Origin: CAZGSN01 sp964371655
Lineage (GTDB): Bacteria; Desulfobacterota; Binatia; HRBIN30
Assembly (NCBI GenBank): GCA_964371655.1
Contig: CAYJOD010000006.1
Coordinates: 1 to 64,000 of the forward strand
DNA: 64,000 bases
Direction of reading: 5' to 3'
Shown: positions 25,968-35,061 of the stretch, in pieces
How positions within the stretch are numbered: position 1 is the stretch's first letter
Layout of the letters: the number at the start of each line of letters is the position of its first letter
Made by a program: the position numbers and the translations under genes
Notes under the pieces: generated by a model
Told to the model about the DNA's origin: nothing
Database searches by the model: none
Seen by the model: the letters and a program-made list of their open reading frames with translations, nothing else

Positions 25968-26735
25968 ATGAGATCCCACAGCGTAGCGGAATTTCTGGGT
26001 GCGTATCTGTTTGCGGTAAGCTGCGCTGCGTGCACGCCAGTCAGCAGCGCAGAGCCGCTCGCGCTCTCCGGGGCCGCGGCTGGGAACACGTCGGCAGCCG
26101 CTCCCGACGAGCACGCACCGGCGCCCGTCGATGTTGTGAGACAGTCGATCCTCGCTCACTTGCGACTCCAGCCTGGGGCGGTCGTGGCCGAGATCGGGAT
26201 GGGGCACGGCTGGTTTGCGTTCCGCGCCGCAGAGGCGGTCGGAGCGCACGGCACGGTCTACGCCACCGATATCGATGCAGAAGCTATCGCGCTCGTCCAA
26301 GGGGGGCTGCCAAACATGAACCCGGCCGCGGGCCGTGTCATCCTCCGCCTCTGCCACGGGACGCGCGACACCGCGCTTGACGATCTCCCCGACGAGCATG
26401 TGGACGCCATCCTCATGGTCGACTCTTTGTGTTTCGACGGGCGTGAGCGGCACGATCATGATGTGGCGTACCTGCGCCGCTTCCTGCGGATTCTCCGACC
26501 CGGTGGGCGCATGGTTCACCACATGGATTGCCGGTGCGACGTTGCGCCGGCGGCCGTCATCGCGCTGTTCACCGAGGCCGGCTTCTCGCGACGCATCGAC
26601 TACGTGGACGTCCCGCCTGTCCCTGAGCGAGTCGACCGGGACGACCCGTGTCGAACGGATCTGGCCCGAGAGGTGCAAAGATTCGTGCCGGTTTTCCAAA
26701 AGCCGAACCGCCCCGACGGTCAACGGCGTCGGTAG
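25968..26735 (+). CDS. exported class I SAM-dependent methyltransferase-like protein
   Basis: 255 residues. An N-terminal signal with a possible lipobox (LFAVSCAAC) precedes a normal Rossmann methyltransferase: motif I VVAEIGMGHGWFAFRAA, then YATDIDAEAI, LDDLPDEHVDAILMVDS and LRILRPGGRMVHH. Export is odd because SAM is cytosolic. Such signal-bearing predicted methyltransferases exist in Proteobacteria, and their catalysis is unproven. The 3' end overlaps a patatin remnant on the other strand, so the last few residues (after FQKPNRP) may be acquired. Confidence 0.75.
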   Translation: MRSHSVAEFLGAYLFAVSCAACTPVSSAEPLALSGAAAGNTSAAAPDEHAPAPVDVVRQSILAHLRLQPGAVVAEIGMGHGWFAFRAAEAVGAHGTVYATDIDAEAIALVQGGLPNMNPAAGRVILRLCHGTRDTALDDLPDEHVDAILMVDSLCFDGRERHDHDVAYLRRFLRILRPGGRMVHHMDCRCDVAPAAVIALFTEAGFSRRIDYVDVPPVPERVDRDDPCRTDLAREVQRFVPVFQKPNRPDGQRRR

Positions 26736-27013
26736 TTCCTCGAGGTTGCCCGCCAGCTGCACCATTGTCGGTGAGAAGGTGGACTCGAATGGCAGCAATC
26801 CGCCCAGTATGAACCAGCGCGGGAATCGGAGGCCGCGGGCGACTCCCTGGATTTCTGCGGCGGTCAGCCCGCCACCGCTGAGCGCTCCGATCAGACCGCC
26901 CATGCGGCTTCCGACAATGCACGCGGGCTTGATCCCGTCCCGTTCCAATAATCCGAGAAAACAGATGTGCGCTAACCCGCGCACGGCACCATCTCCCAAC
27001 GCCAGGGCAAGCG
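26720..27013 (-). pseudogene. patatin phospholipase remnant with inactivated catalytic serine
   Basis: About 98 residues align with residues about 70-165 of the intact patatin at 12243-13520 (GLAHICFLGLLERDGIKPAC, GLRFPRWFILGGLLPFE, GNLEELPTPLTV). The nucleophile elbow GSSMGG has become GSRMGG and the glycine loop is LGDGAVRG, so it is dead. The remainder of the enzyme and its YHS domain are missing. Confidence 0.8.
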
Positions 27014-27125
27014 TTGACGCCGTCCTGCTTCACCCCGGTGTCTTTGTCGGCGCAGCCACGCCAGATCCTGCCGCGAATATCAGATTGCCGGGGTCGCCCG
27101 CGCGAACCGCGCCGATTCCGACCCG

Positions 27126-27827
27126 TCAGTGCTGGTGGCCCATACCGGGCTGCACCTGCGGCCGCTCTCGTGGACCGAGAACGGCCGCAGATGGGTCTTT
27201 CGTCTCCCTATTCTTCACCGAACTATGCGCTTCGATCTTCCCGATGGCCTCCCTGGCGAGTCGACGCACCGTCTCTTCCTCGTCTGTTTGCGCGATGCGG
27301 CCCAGCACGTCGATCGCCTCGGGTTCGCGGATATCACCAAGGGCAAAGACGGCGGTGCCGCGGGTAGCCGCATCGAGTTCGCCACGGAGGAACTCGATCA
27401 GGGGCTGCACGGCGCGCGGATCGCCGATCTCGCCGAGGGCGGAAAGGATGAGTCCCTTCATGCCCGCGCTCGTCGTGCGCAGGAAGAGATGTTGTGCCAG
27501 CACTGGCGTTGCCTCGTTCGCGCGCATGTTGCCGAGCACCTTGACCGCCTTCGCCTGGACGCGCATGTCGGGATCGCCAAGCGCCTGGACCAGAGGACCG
27601 ATCGCCTTGCCATCTTTCGAGGCACCCAGCGACTTCGCCGCTTCCAGCCGTTGCGCAGGATCATTGTTCGAGAGCTGTTTCACCAATTCGTCGACCGATG
27701 CTCCGCTCGCGCTGTTGCCGGAATGCGGCTGCGTGTGGGCGCCGTGCGTCTGTGCCGCGGCGGTCCCCGCAAAGAGAACTAGAACTGCCAGTAACGATCG
27801 GAGCGGTCGTTTGGCATTAGATGACAT
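27126..27827 (-). CDS. exported HEAT-repeat protein
   Basis: 233 residues; signal peptide about 1-25, then a His-rich linker (THGAHTQPHSG) and four to five HEAT/PBS-lyase-type repeats (DPAQRLEAAKSLG, DPDMRVQAKAVKVLGNM, DPRAVQPLIEFL, EPEAIDVLGRIAQT). His-rich C-terminus (GMGHQH). Likely a periplasmic scaffold for protein interaction. It lies 27 nt after the NosL-like gene, at the end of the cus operon. Confidence 0.85.
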   Translation of the reverse strand: MSSNAKRPLRSLLAVLVLFAGTAAAQTHGAHTQPHSGNSASGASVDELVKQLSNNDPAQRLEAAKSLGASKDGKAIGPLVQALGDPDMRVQAKAVKVLGNMRANEATPVLAQHLFLRTTSAGMKGLILSALGEIGDPRAVQPLIEFLRGELDAATRGTAVFALGDIREPEAIDVLGRIAQTDEEETVRRLAREAIGKIEAHSSVKNRETKDPSAAVLGPRERPQVQPGMGHQH

Positions 27828-27854
27828 CGTCTGTGTCTCCTTCCGTGTCCCGTA

Positions 27855-28373
27855 TCAATGCAGGGACTCGTTCTCCCGGGCCTGCTGCTTCAGGTCCTCG
27901 AAGCGGCGCAATGTGCCGCCGTGTTCTCTCTGGAATGCGCCGGCAGATTCCAGAGATGCGAAGGCCAGCACGCTCGGCAGACAGCGGTCCCACTGGACCG
28001 ATAGAGGCTCACCCTCGCGACGTAGGGGCGCTGCGTCGTGCGTGCATGGAGAAACATCCCCTCCTACGACGAAGCTCGCTCGCTCTGGGTCGAGAGGCTT
28101 GCCGCTTTCGTGATCGGTTACCGCCAAAACGGTCACTGCCTTCGATTCTTGTCGCCCGTAGTTGAGCGCACAGCTTAGGCAACACACCTCTCTCACCCCC
28201 TCCCCGGCCGCCTGGATGCGCACCATCGAATCCCCATGCTCGTGCCGCTGGCAAACCGGACAGTACCCGTGCGGCGGTGCTGTCCACCACTCGCGCAGCC
28301 GGGGAGCGTTCGCTCCGACAGCCACCCCCACCGCCAGCGCGACTAGCGTGATCCCGATCGTTCCCCGGTTCAT
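27855..28373 (-). CDS. NosL-like exported protein
   Basis: 172 residues; signal anchor about 1-22. Motifs YCPVCQRHEHGDSMVRI and EVCCLSCALNYG, then VTDHESGKPLDPERASFVVG and a C-terminal AFASLESAGAFQREHGGT. This order resembles NosL, a copper chaperone for nitrous-oxide reductase, including the VTDYxSGxxIDAxxAxYVxG-type central motif. Placed just after cusA, so a copper-delivery role for the efflux operon is more likely than denitrification, since no nos genes are present. Confidence 0.7.
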   Translation of the reverse strand: MNRGTIGITLVALAVGVAVGANAPRLREWWTAPPHGYCPVCQRHEHGDSMVRIQAAGEGVREVCCLSCALNYGRQESKAVTVLAVTDHESGKPLDPERASFVVGGDVSPCTHDAAPLRREGEPLSVQWDRCLPSVLAFASLESAGAFQREHGGTLRRFEDLKQQARENESLH

Positions 28374-28392
28374 AGTATCCTCGCTTCCCGCT

Positions 28393-31300
28393 TCAGTGTC
28401 CGCGCAGCTCCGGAATCGGCAGAGTGCTCACGTCCACCGTTCCCCGCTTCATCTCGAAGTTCCACTTCCAGAATTCGTAGATCGGCGGGTAGACCAGCAA
28501 CTCCATGATGAAGCTGGTCACCAGTCCGCCGATCATGGGAGCGGCCACGCGTTTCATCATGTCCGCGCCGGTGCCGAGCGACCACATGATCGGCATCAGG
28601 CCCATCATCGCGGCGGCCACGGTCATCATCTTGGGACGGATGCGCTTGACTGCGCCGTGAATGATCGCGTCGTAGAGGTCCTGCTTGGTTCGCATCTTCC
28701 CCCGCCGCACGGCGTCGTAGTAGGAGAGGTCGAGGAACAGTAGCATGAATACGCCTGTCTCCGCGTCGAGGCCCATGAGCGCAATCATGCCCACCCAGAC
28801 GGCGATCGAGGTGTTGTAGCCCAGGAAATAAAGTAGCCACACCGCACCGACGACGGAGAACGGAACCGCCAACATGACGATCGTAGCCTTCGCGGCGGAC
28901 TTGGTATTCATGAACAACAGGACGAAGATCAGAAAGATCGTGATCGGCACGACGACCTTGAGCCGCTCGCGCACCCGCAGCATGTTCTCATACTGCCCGC
29001 TCCACTGCAGCGAGTACCCCGTGGGCAGATCGACCTTCTGAGCGACGAGCTTCTTGGCCTCCTCCACGTAGCCGCCAACGTCCCTGCCCACGAGATCGAC
29101 GTAGACGTAACCGGCGAGCATGCCGTTCTCGTCGCGGATCATGGCGGGGCCGGTGACCATGCGGATGTCGGCGATCTGCGCCAGCGGCACCTGCGCCCCG
29201 CTCATGGTGGGAACCAGAACCCGCTGCAGCCGTTCGATGCTGTCGCGCTCCTCGCGCGCGTAACGAACGTTGACGGAGTAGCGCTCACGTCCCTCGATGG
29301 TGCGCGTGATATCCTCCCCGCCGATGGCGCTCTGGATCACCATCTCGGCTTCCTCGACGGTCAGCCCGTAACGTCCGAGCTGGTCGCGCCGCAGCGCGAT
29401 GTCGAGGAAGAATCCGCCGGCGGTTCGTTCGGCGTAGATGCTGCGTGTTCCCTCCAGGTTCTGGAGCACGGACTCGATCTGCATGCCGATGCGTTCGACG
29501 ACCTCCAGGTCCGCCCCGAAGACTTTGATCCCAATCGGCGTCCGCACGCCGGTGGTCAGCATGTCGATGCGTGCCTTGATGGGCATTGTCCACGCGTTGG
29601 TCACGCCGGGAAAACGCAGCTTCTGGTCGAGCTCGGCGATGACGTCTTCCTTCGAGATGCGGTCGTACCAGATGTGACGCAGCGGCGCCTGCAGCCACTG
29701 CGGCCAGCTCGAGTAGAAGCGCGGCACACTGCGCCATTGTGCCGTGGGCTTGAGAAGGACCGTCGTTTCCATCATCGAGAACGGCGCCGGATCGGTCGAC
29801 GTTGCCGCCCGTCCCGCCTTGCCGAAGACGCGCTCGACCTCGGGCACTTCGCGAATGAGCTCGTCCATCTTCTGCAGCAGCCGCTGCGCTTCCGTGACCG
29901 ACAACCCGGGTAGCGTCGTCGGCATGTAGAGCAGCGAGCCTTCGTAGAGCGGCGGCATGAACTCGGAACCGAGGCGCATATAGACCGGCACTGTGGTCGC
30001 CATCAGGAGAATCGCCGCGACGATCGTGCTCTTCGGAAACCTCAAGACGAAGCGGCAGGCGGGCTCGTAGACGCGGAAGAGCATGACGCTGATGGGGTGC
30101 TTCTCCTCGGGGTAGTAGGTGCCCACCGCCGCCTGGTTCACGATCCACGCCAGCCAGCGCGGGCGGAAGCGGATCGGGTCCATGCGTGCGAACATCATCC
30201 GCATCGCCGGGTCCAGCGTGATCGCCAGGATCGCGGCGATCGCCATGGCGAGATTTTTCGTGTAGGCGAGCGGCTTGAACAGGCGCCCCTCCTGGTCGAC
30301 CAGGGTGAACACGGGCATGAACGCCACCGCGATCACGAGCAACGAAAAGAACACCGACGGCCCGACCTCCTTGAGCGCGTTGAGCCGCACGGTGTGGAAG
30401 TCTCCCTGCCGGCCGCCCTCCTGCCAGAGCTGAAGCTTCTTGTACGCGTTCTCCACTTCGACGATGGCGCCGTCGACGAGCACGCCGATGGAGATCGCAA
30501 TCCCCGCCAGCGACATGATGTTGGCGCCGACCCCCATGAGGTACATGGGGATGAAGGCGAGGAACACCGAGACCGGAATGGTCACGATCGGAATGATCGC
30601 CGACGGGATGTGCCACAGGAACACCAGGATGACGATGCTCACGACGATCATCTCCATCACCAACTCTTCCTTCAGGTTGTCGATAGATCGTTCGATGAGC
30701 TCGGAGCGATCGTAGGTGGGGACGAGCTCGACGCCGGCCGGCAGCGAGGACCGAACGTCCTCGATCTTCTGTTTCACGCGCTCGATGACGTTGAGTGCGT
30801 TCTCGCCCTGCCGCATCACGACGATGCCGCCGACGGTGTCCCCCAGGCCATCGAGGTCAGCGATGCCTCGACGAATCTCCGGCCCCAGGACCACACGCCC
30901 GAGATCTTTGACACGGATCGGGGTACCGTTCATGTCCTGACCCACCACGATATCCTCGATCGCGCCGACCGAACGCGCATATCCCCGCCCGCGCACCATG
31001 TACTCGGCACCAGCGAACTCCACGAGGCGACCGCCGACGTCGTTGTTGCCCTGACGGATCGCATCGACCACCTTCTGAATCGGCATCTTGTAGGCGAGCA
31101 GCGACTCCGGCTTGAGGTTTACCTGGTATTGCTTTTGAAACCCGCCGATGGAAGCCACCTCCGCCACACCCGGCACACTCTGCAGCCAGTAGCGCAGGTA
31201 CCAGTCCTGGAACGTACGCAGCTGTGCGAGATCGTTGGTCCCCGTCTTGTCGACCAGCGCATACTGATAGACCCAGCCGACTCCGGTGGCGTCTGGACCC

Positions 31301-31683
31301 ATTTCGGTCTGCACCCCGGGCGGTAGCACCGGCAGGATCTTGCTCAGATATTCAAGCGTGCGGCTGCGCGCCCAGTAAATGTCCGTTCCGTCCTGGAAGA
31401 TGATGTACACGTACGAGAAGCCGAAGTCGGAAAACCCACGGATCGCCTTGACCTTCGGGGCGCCCAGAAGAGCCGTCACAATCGGATAGGTGACCTGGTC
31501 CTCGATGATGTCGGGGCTGCGGTCCCAGCGCGAGTACACGATGACCTGCGTGTCCGAGAGATCGGGGATGGCGTCGAGCGGGATGTTCCGCGTGGCATAG
31601 AGGGCACCCGCCAATGCTACGGCGGTGAAGATGAGCACCAGGAACTTGTTGTGCGCAGAAAACTCGATGATCTTCTCGACCAT
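28393..31683 (-). CDS. cusA: CusA-type heavy-metal RND efflux permease
   Basis: 1096 residues, twelve TM helices in the RND layout with two large periplasmic loops. HME-subfamily hallmarks: IPLDAIPDLSDTQVIV at the N-terminus, TM4 IAISIGVLVDGAIVEVENAY with the proton-relay acidic residues, and the C-terminal LMPIMWSLGTGADMMKR. The LSDTQV and VEVENAYKKL variants are those of the Cu/Ag (CusA) branch rather than CzcA. It pumps Cu(I)/Ag(I) across the envelope by proton antiport with CusB and CusC. 12 nt after cusB, first pump operon. Confidence 0.93.
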   Translation of the reverse strand: MVEKIIEFSAHNKFLVLIFTAVALAGALYATRNIPLDAIPDLSDTQVIVYSRWDRSPDIIEDQVTYPIVTALLGAPKVKAIRGFSDFGFSYVYIIFQDGTDIYWARSRTLEYLSKILPVLPPGVQTEMGPDATGVGWVYQYALVDKTGTNDLAQLRTFQDWYLRYWLQSVPGVAEVASIGGFQKQYQVNLKPESLLAYKMPIQKVVDAIRQGNNDVGGRLVEFAGAEYMVRGRGYARSVGAIEDIVVGQDMNGTPIRVKDLGRVVLGPEIRRGIADLDGLGDTVGGIVVMRQGENALNVIERVKQKIEDVRSSLPAGVELVPTYDRSELIERSIDNLKEELVMEMIVVSIVILVFLWHIPSAIIPIVTIPVSVFLAFIPMYLMGVGANIMSLAGIAISIGVLVDGAIVEVENAYKKLQLWQEGGRQGDFHTVRLNALKEVGPSVFFSLLVIAVAFMPVFTLVDQEGRLFKPLAYTKNLAMAIAAILAITLDPAMRMMFARMDPIRFRPRWLAWIVNQAAVGTYYPEEKHPISVMLFRVYEPACRFVLRFPKSTIVAAILLMATTVPVYMRLGSEFMPPLYEGSLLYMPTTLPGLSVTEAQRLLQKMDELIREVPEVERVFGKAGRAATSTDPAPFSMMETTVLLKPTAQWRSVPRFYSSWPQWLQAPLRHIWYDRISKEDVIAELDQKLRFPGVTNAWTMPIKARIDMLTTGVRTPIGIKVFGADLEVVERIGMQIESVLQNLEGTRSIYAERTAGGFFLDIALRRDQLGRYGLTVEEAEMVIQSAIGGEDITRTIEGRERYSVNVRYAREERDSIERLQRVLVPTMSGAQVPLAQIADIRMVTGPAMIRDENGMLAGYVYVDLVGRDVGGYVEEAKKLVAQKVDLPTGYSLQWSGQYENMLRVRERLKVVVPITIFLIFVLLFMNTKSAAKATIVMLAVPFSVVGAVWLLYFLGYNTSIAVWVGMIALMGLDAETGVFMLLFLDLSYYDAVRRGKMRTKQDLYDAIIHGAVKRIRPKMMTVAAAMMGLMPIMWSLGTGADMMKRVAAPMIGGLVTSFIMELLVYPPIYEFWKWNFEMKRGTVDVSTLPIPELRGH

Positions 31684-31695
31684 TGCTTTCTCCGC

Positions 31696-33171
31696 TCAAT
31701 GCGAATGGCCGGCCGCAGGGCCGCCGCTTCCGGCTTCGGCGAGCGCCGCCTTCAGCTTCGATTCGGAGTCGACGAGGAAGTTGCCGGAGACGAGAACCTT
31801 CTCTCCCTCGGCGAGCCCTGCCAACACCTCGAAGCGATCGGTAAGGCGCACGCCGAGAGTGAGCTCGCGCGGCTCGAAGTAGCCGTCGCCGCTCTCGACG
31901 AACGCGATATCGCGTTTCCCGGTGCTGATGACCGCGCTTTCCGGCACCACGAGCTTCTCACCGAGCTCCGATCGGATCTCCACCTCGGCGTACATCTCGG
32001 GCTTGAGGACGAACTCGGGGTTGGCGAGCTCGATGCGAACCTTCACTGTGCGCGTCGCCTCGGACACCACAGGATAGATCAACGTGACGCGCCCTTCGAA
32101 AGCCCGGCCGGGCAGATACGAGAGCGTCACCGTCGCAGTCTGCCCGAGGCGGATGAACGGCAGCTCGTACTCGTAGACGTCGGCCAGGACCCACACCTGG
32201 CTCAGGTCGGCGATGTCGAGGAGGTTGGTTCCAGTCTCGATGCGCTCGCCCTGGGTGGCGTTGCGAGTGAGGATGTGGCCGCCAATGGGCGCACGAAGCG
32301 TGATCGACGTGGGGGCCTCGGCCTTCTTCTCCAGCGCCGTGATCTGCTCCGGCGTCAGGTCGAACAGAAGCAGGCGGCGGTGCGCGCTCTCCACCAGCCG
32401 CTCGCCGCTCGTTTGCACCGACGGCAATGACGAGCCGGACAGCCGCTCGCGTCCATGCAACGCCACCAGATACTCCTGTGCGGAGGCGGCCAGCTCCGGA
32501 CTGTAAATAGTCAGCAGCGGCTCACCCTCTTTCACCAGCAGCCCGGTGGCATTCGCGTACAATCGCTCGATCCAACCCGAGACCTTGGTGTGCACGTGGC
32601 GCAGGCGGGTCTCGTCCGATGTGACCCGGCCGACGGCGCGGATAGTACGCCTGAGCGGCTGCTTCATCACCGGCGCCGTGCGCACGCCGATGAGTTGGCG
32701 TTTGCGCTCGGCGAGCCGAACCGGGGCGCGGCCCGCGACCCCCGCACCCGCCGGCGCGTCCTCGACTTCCTCCGCCACCATGTCCATCCCCATCGAGTCC
32801 TTTCCGGGACGGTCGGAGATCTCTCCGGGGTTCATCGTAGAGCGGTAGACGGTCTTCTTCGCCGCTCCTGGCGCCGGCACCGAGTCATGCTCGGGCACGT
32901 GACCGGCGTGCTTGCTGCTCTCTGCGGAGGTCGCTTCGCCTTCCTCGATCGGGACCAGACGCATTCCACAGATCGGGCAGTCACCGGGACGGTCCGATAC
33001 CATCGTGGGATGCATCGGACAGTGGTAGCGTGGCGCCTTAACATCCGCGTTTTGCGCCGCAGTCTTCTCCGCCTCTCGGTGCTCGGAGGCGAAGTACAAA
33101 GCGGCAGCTGCGGCCACAATGGCGACGATGCACGCTGTGGCGGCGATTGGTTTCCAGCTGATCTTACTCAT
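31696..33171 (-). CDS. cusB: CusB-type RND periplasmic adaptor with heavy-metal-binding domain
   Basis: 491 residues; N-terminal anchor about 12-30, then the heavy-metal-binding domain YHCPMHPTMVSDRPGDCPIC followed by GMRLVPIE. A second, degenerate copy reads STMNPGEISDRPGKDSMGMD, with Met in place of the metal Cys. The adaptor has lipoyl/beta-barrel parts (LRHVHTKVSGWIERL, LLTIYSPELAASAQEYL, LRAPIGGHI) and ends AAGHSH. It bridges CusA and CusC and loads Cu(I). Overlaps the cusC stop by 8 nt. Confidence 0.92.
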   Translation of the reverse strand: MSKISWKPIAATACIVAIVAAAAALYFASEHREAEKTAAQNADVKAPRYHCPMHPTMVSDRPGDCPICGMRLVPIEEGEATSAESSKHAGHVPEHDSVPAPGAAKKTVYRSTMNPGEISDRPGKDSMGMDMVAEEVEDAPAGAGVAGRAPVRLAERKRQLIGVRTAPVMKQPLRRTIRAVGRVTSDETRLRHVHTKVSGWIERLYANATGLLVKEGEPLLTIYSPELAASAQEYLVALHGRERLSGSSLPSVQTSGERLVESAHRRLLLFDLTPEQITALEKKAEAPTSITLRAPIGGHILTRNATQGERIETGTNLLDIADLSQVWVLADVYEYELPFIRLGQTATVTLSYLPGRAFEGRVTLIYPVVSEATRTVKVRIELANPEFVLKPEMYAEVEIRSELGEKLVVPESAVISTGKRDIAFVESGDGYFEPRELTLGVRLTDRFEVLAGLAEGEKVLVSGNFLVDSESKLKAALAEAGSGGPAAGHSH

Positions 33172-34453
33172 GGGGGACCTCAGAGAGGCCGGCCACCTCT
33201 TGGATCTGGGCGACGGCCTTGTCGAAACTTGCGATCTCTTCGTAGTAACGGAGCTGGTACTCGTTGAGCACCGTGAAGCTGTTCAGCAGGGTGATGAAGT
33301 CGACCTTCCCGACCTGGTAGCCTGCCGACGCCGAGTTGAGGGAAACCTCGGCCTGTGGGACGACCCCCGTGCCGTAGAGCGCCACGAGGCGATCGGCGCT
33401 GGTTGCCTGCGCGTAGAGGTCCTTGAGCCGCGCCAGCACTTCCTGGCTAGTGCTTTGGCGCGCCGCCCGTGAGCCGCGCACCCCGGCCGCCGCCTCCTTT
33501 ATTCCAAAGGCTTGCTTGCGCCAGAAGTAGAGCGGCACGCGGATACCGGCACCCACTTCCCACTCGGGAGTGAGCGACGACTTGTTGAAGTAGTCGGCGC
33601 GCAGAACGAAGTCGGGGTACAGCTGTCGCTTGGCCAGATCCAGCTTGGCTTCGGCGCCGGCGATTTCACTCTCGGCGGCTGCCAGATTCGGCGAGTTCTC
33701 GGTCGTAAACCCCTCGAGCTGATCCAGCGTATAGGCGAGTGGGATCTTCTCGACCGCAGCCGGCACACCGAGCGATCCCGTAGGCGGGCGGTTCAGTACA
33801 GCGTTGAGCATCGCCTGAGCGCTTTGGCGCTCCTGCTCCAGGCTGGTGAGACGGCCGATCAGGATCGACACCTCGAGCTGCGCGCGGGTGACGTCCTGCT
33901 GGAGACCTTCGCCGACCTCATACCTCGACTCCGCAATCTCGGTCAGCTTCTTCAGCAGATCGAGATTCTTGCGAACGATCTCGATCGCCTTGTTGGCGAG
34001 AAAATAGTCATTGTAGGCGACCCTGAGTCGAGCCAGGACGTTCAGCCGCGTCGCCCGGTACAGAGCGCCGTCGCGGTCTGCCTCGCGTGCGGCGACGGTC
34101 TCGCGCAGTCCAAGTTTGCCGGGGAAAGGAAATTCCTGCTCGGCTCCGAAGCGCAGCCAGGCAAAGTCGCTGCGCCCTTGCTGGAAGCGATTGAAGCCCT
34201 CGTTGTGGTAGGCCGTATTGATCATCGGGTCCGGCAACGAACCCTCTTGCGACGGACGCGCCTGCGCCGCGCGCCAGCGCTGCTCCATCGCCTGGATCTC
34301 GGGATTGTTGGTGAGCGCGTATACCCGCAACGCGCTCAGATCGATCTGCCCGGTGAAGGCGGGCTCGTCCTTCTCCGCACCGGCGCCCGAGCAGGGCGTA
34401 ATCCAGAGCACGAGCCCCAAGCCCGCCACTGTAAGTCTTGTCACAACACGCAT
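33164..34453 (-). CDS. CusC-like TolC-family outer-membrane factor
   Basis: 429 residues from the ATG at 34453 (GGAGGTG upstream); signal peptide ends near SGAGA. Two OEP repeats of long helices with beta strands (SALRVYALTNNPEIQAMEQR, RLRVAYNDYFLANKAIEIV; second repeat LDLAKRQLYPDFVLRADYF). It forms the outer-membrane exit duct for CusBA. First pump gene of the operon that runs cusC-cusB-cusA-NosL-HEAT; preceded by nested inverted repeats and a small Cys/His secreted protein. Confidence 0.9.
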   Translation of the reverse strand: MRVVTRLTVAGLGLVLWITPCSGAGAEKDEPAFTGQIDLSALRVYALTNNPEIQAMEQRWRAAQARPSQEGSLPDPMINTAYHNEGFNRFQQGRSDFAWLRFGAEQEFPFPGKLGLRETVAAREADRDGALYRATRLNVLARLRVAYNDYFLANKAIEIVRKNLDLLKKLTEIAESRYEVGEGLQQDVTRAQLEVSILIGRLTSLEQERQSAQAMLNAVLNRPPTGSLGVPAAVEKIPLAYTLDQLEGFTTENSPNLAAAESEIAGAEAKLDLAKRQLYPDFVLRADYFNKSSLTPEWEVGAGIRVPLYFWRKQAFGIKEAAAGVRGSRAARQSTSQEVLARLKDLYAQATSADRLVALYGTGVVPQAEVSLNSASAGYQVGKVDFITLLNSFTVLNEYQLRYYEEIASFDKAVAQIQEVAGLSEVPHE

Positions 34454-34483
34454 GACACCTCCGGTCTTCCGCTGCTTGCGGGT

Positions 34484-34581
34484 GGTATAGACCCACCACG
34501 CACATCTCCGCACCCGCGCGTGCTCCACGGTCGGCCCACCCACGGGTGGGCTGCCTCCGAGGCACGCGCGTCGTCTATACC
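34484..34581. repeat. three nested inverted repeats in the cusC leader
   Basis: Outer arms GGTATAGAC (34484-34492) / GTCTATACC (34573-34581); middle arms CGCGCGTGC (34515-34523) / GCACGCGCG (34562-34570); inner hairpin GCCCACCC-AC-GGGTGGGC (34534-34551). The whole lies between the small secreted-protein gene and cusC. It could act as an attenuator or processing hairpin that sets the ratio between the two, or be a small inverted-repeat element. Confidence 0.55.
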
Positions 34582-34592
34582 AGCGCTGGAGA

Positions 34593-35039
34593 TCAGATCA
34601 GTAGGGTTGCGTGGCGCAGGTACGCCGGTGGGCCATGTGCAACGGCCAACGTCGCGAGCGGCTGGAATTCCCGCCGGACAGGACCGACGAACCAGCCTCT
34701 CTGGAGGACAACGGGCGACATCGCGACATCGGCAGACACAACTGTCACGACAGGCTCGCGATCACATGCACCTACGCGCTTGCAGCAATCTGCTGGCGGT
34801 GGTGAGACGAATCGACGCGGCGCACCATGCTGCCCGCTCGGCGCAGCGTGAGCGTGGGTCTCACCCTCAAGGCGGCTCTCACCCCAATGTGCAAGCGCGG
34901 ATGACTGCTGGCATTCACCGCACGACGCGGCGTGAAACGCCGCGCAGTGCGATCCCGCACAGGGCACCCAGGTCAGTGCGAAGAGTACCATCACTGCCAT
35001 CGGGCTCGATCGAATCTTTTTCCGCCACGGAGACATCAT
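34593..35039 (-). CDS. small secreted Cys/His protein ending YLRHATLLI
   Basis: 148 residues; signal peptide about 1-30. The mature part has scattered Cys/His (HCAAFHAASCGECQQSS, HAHAAPSGQHG, DCCKRVGAC) and ends GPPAYLRHATLLI. The protein at 50620-51054 ends APPIYLRNATLLI and has a similar CC/His middle, so they are paralogues. Position before cusC and its own sigma-54 promoter suggest a periplasmic copper buffer or donor. Not a family I can name. Confidence 0.6.
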   Translation of the reverse strand: MMSPWRKKIRSSPMAVMVLFALTWVPCAGSHCAAFHAASCGECQQSSALAHWGESRLEGETHAHAAPSGQHGAPRRFVSPPPADCCKRVGACDREPVVTVVSADVAMSPVVLQRGWFVGPVRREFQPLATLAVAHGPPAYLRHATLLI

Positions 35040-35061
35040 TTGCTATCCACGATGTATCGAG

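Larger units (their letters stand above)
25703..25985. repeat. diverged duplicate of the 13652-13936 promoter segment
   Basis: Second copy of the duplicated segment: gene start, GGATCTC box, GAATA/TATTC pair, sigma-54 promoter and ATGAGATCCCA. Here the left gene is intact. Confidence 0.8.

Noticed and set aside
26335..28113. Plus-strand open frame of 592 codons
   Set aside because: It runs antisense to the patatin remnant, HEAT-repeat and NosL-like genes; composition is Arg/Ser/Pro-rich without any domain, as expected for the complement of high-GC genes.
27855..28373. NosL-like gene as evidence for denitrification
   Set aside because: No nosZ, nosD or other nos genes are present; the position behind cusA favours a copper-handling role.
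29285..30616. Minus-strand 443-codon frame within cusA
   Set aside because: Same-strand shadow of cusA in another frame; Arg/His/Gly-rich, no start site, no domain.
30097..31326. Plus-strand 409-codon frame opposite cusA
   Set aside because: His/Asp-rich artefact of reading the complement of cusA; tempting as a metal-binding protein but with no start site.
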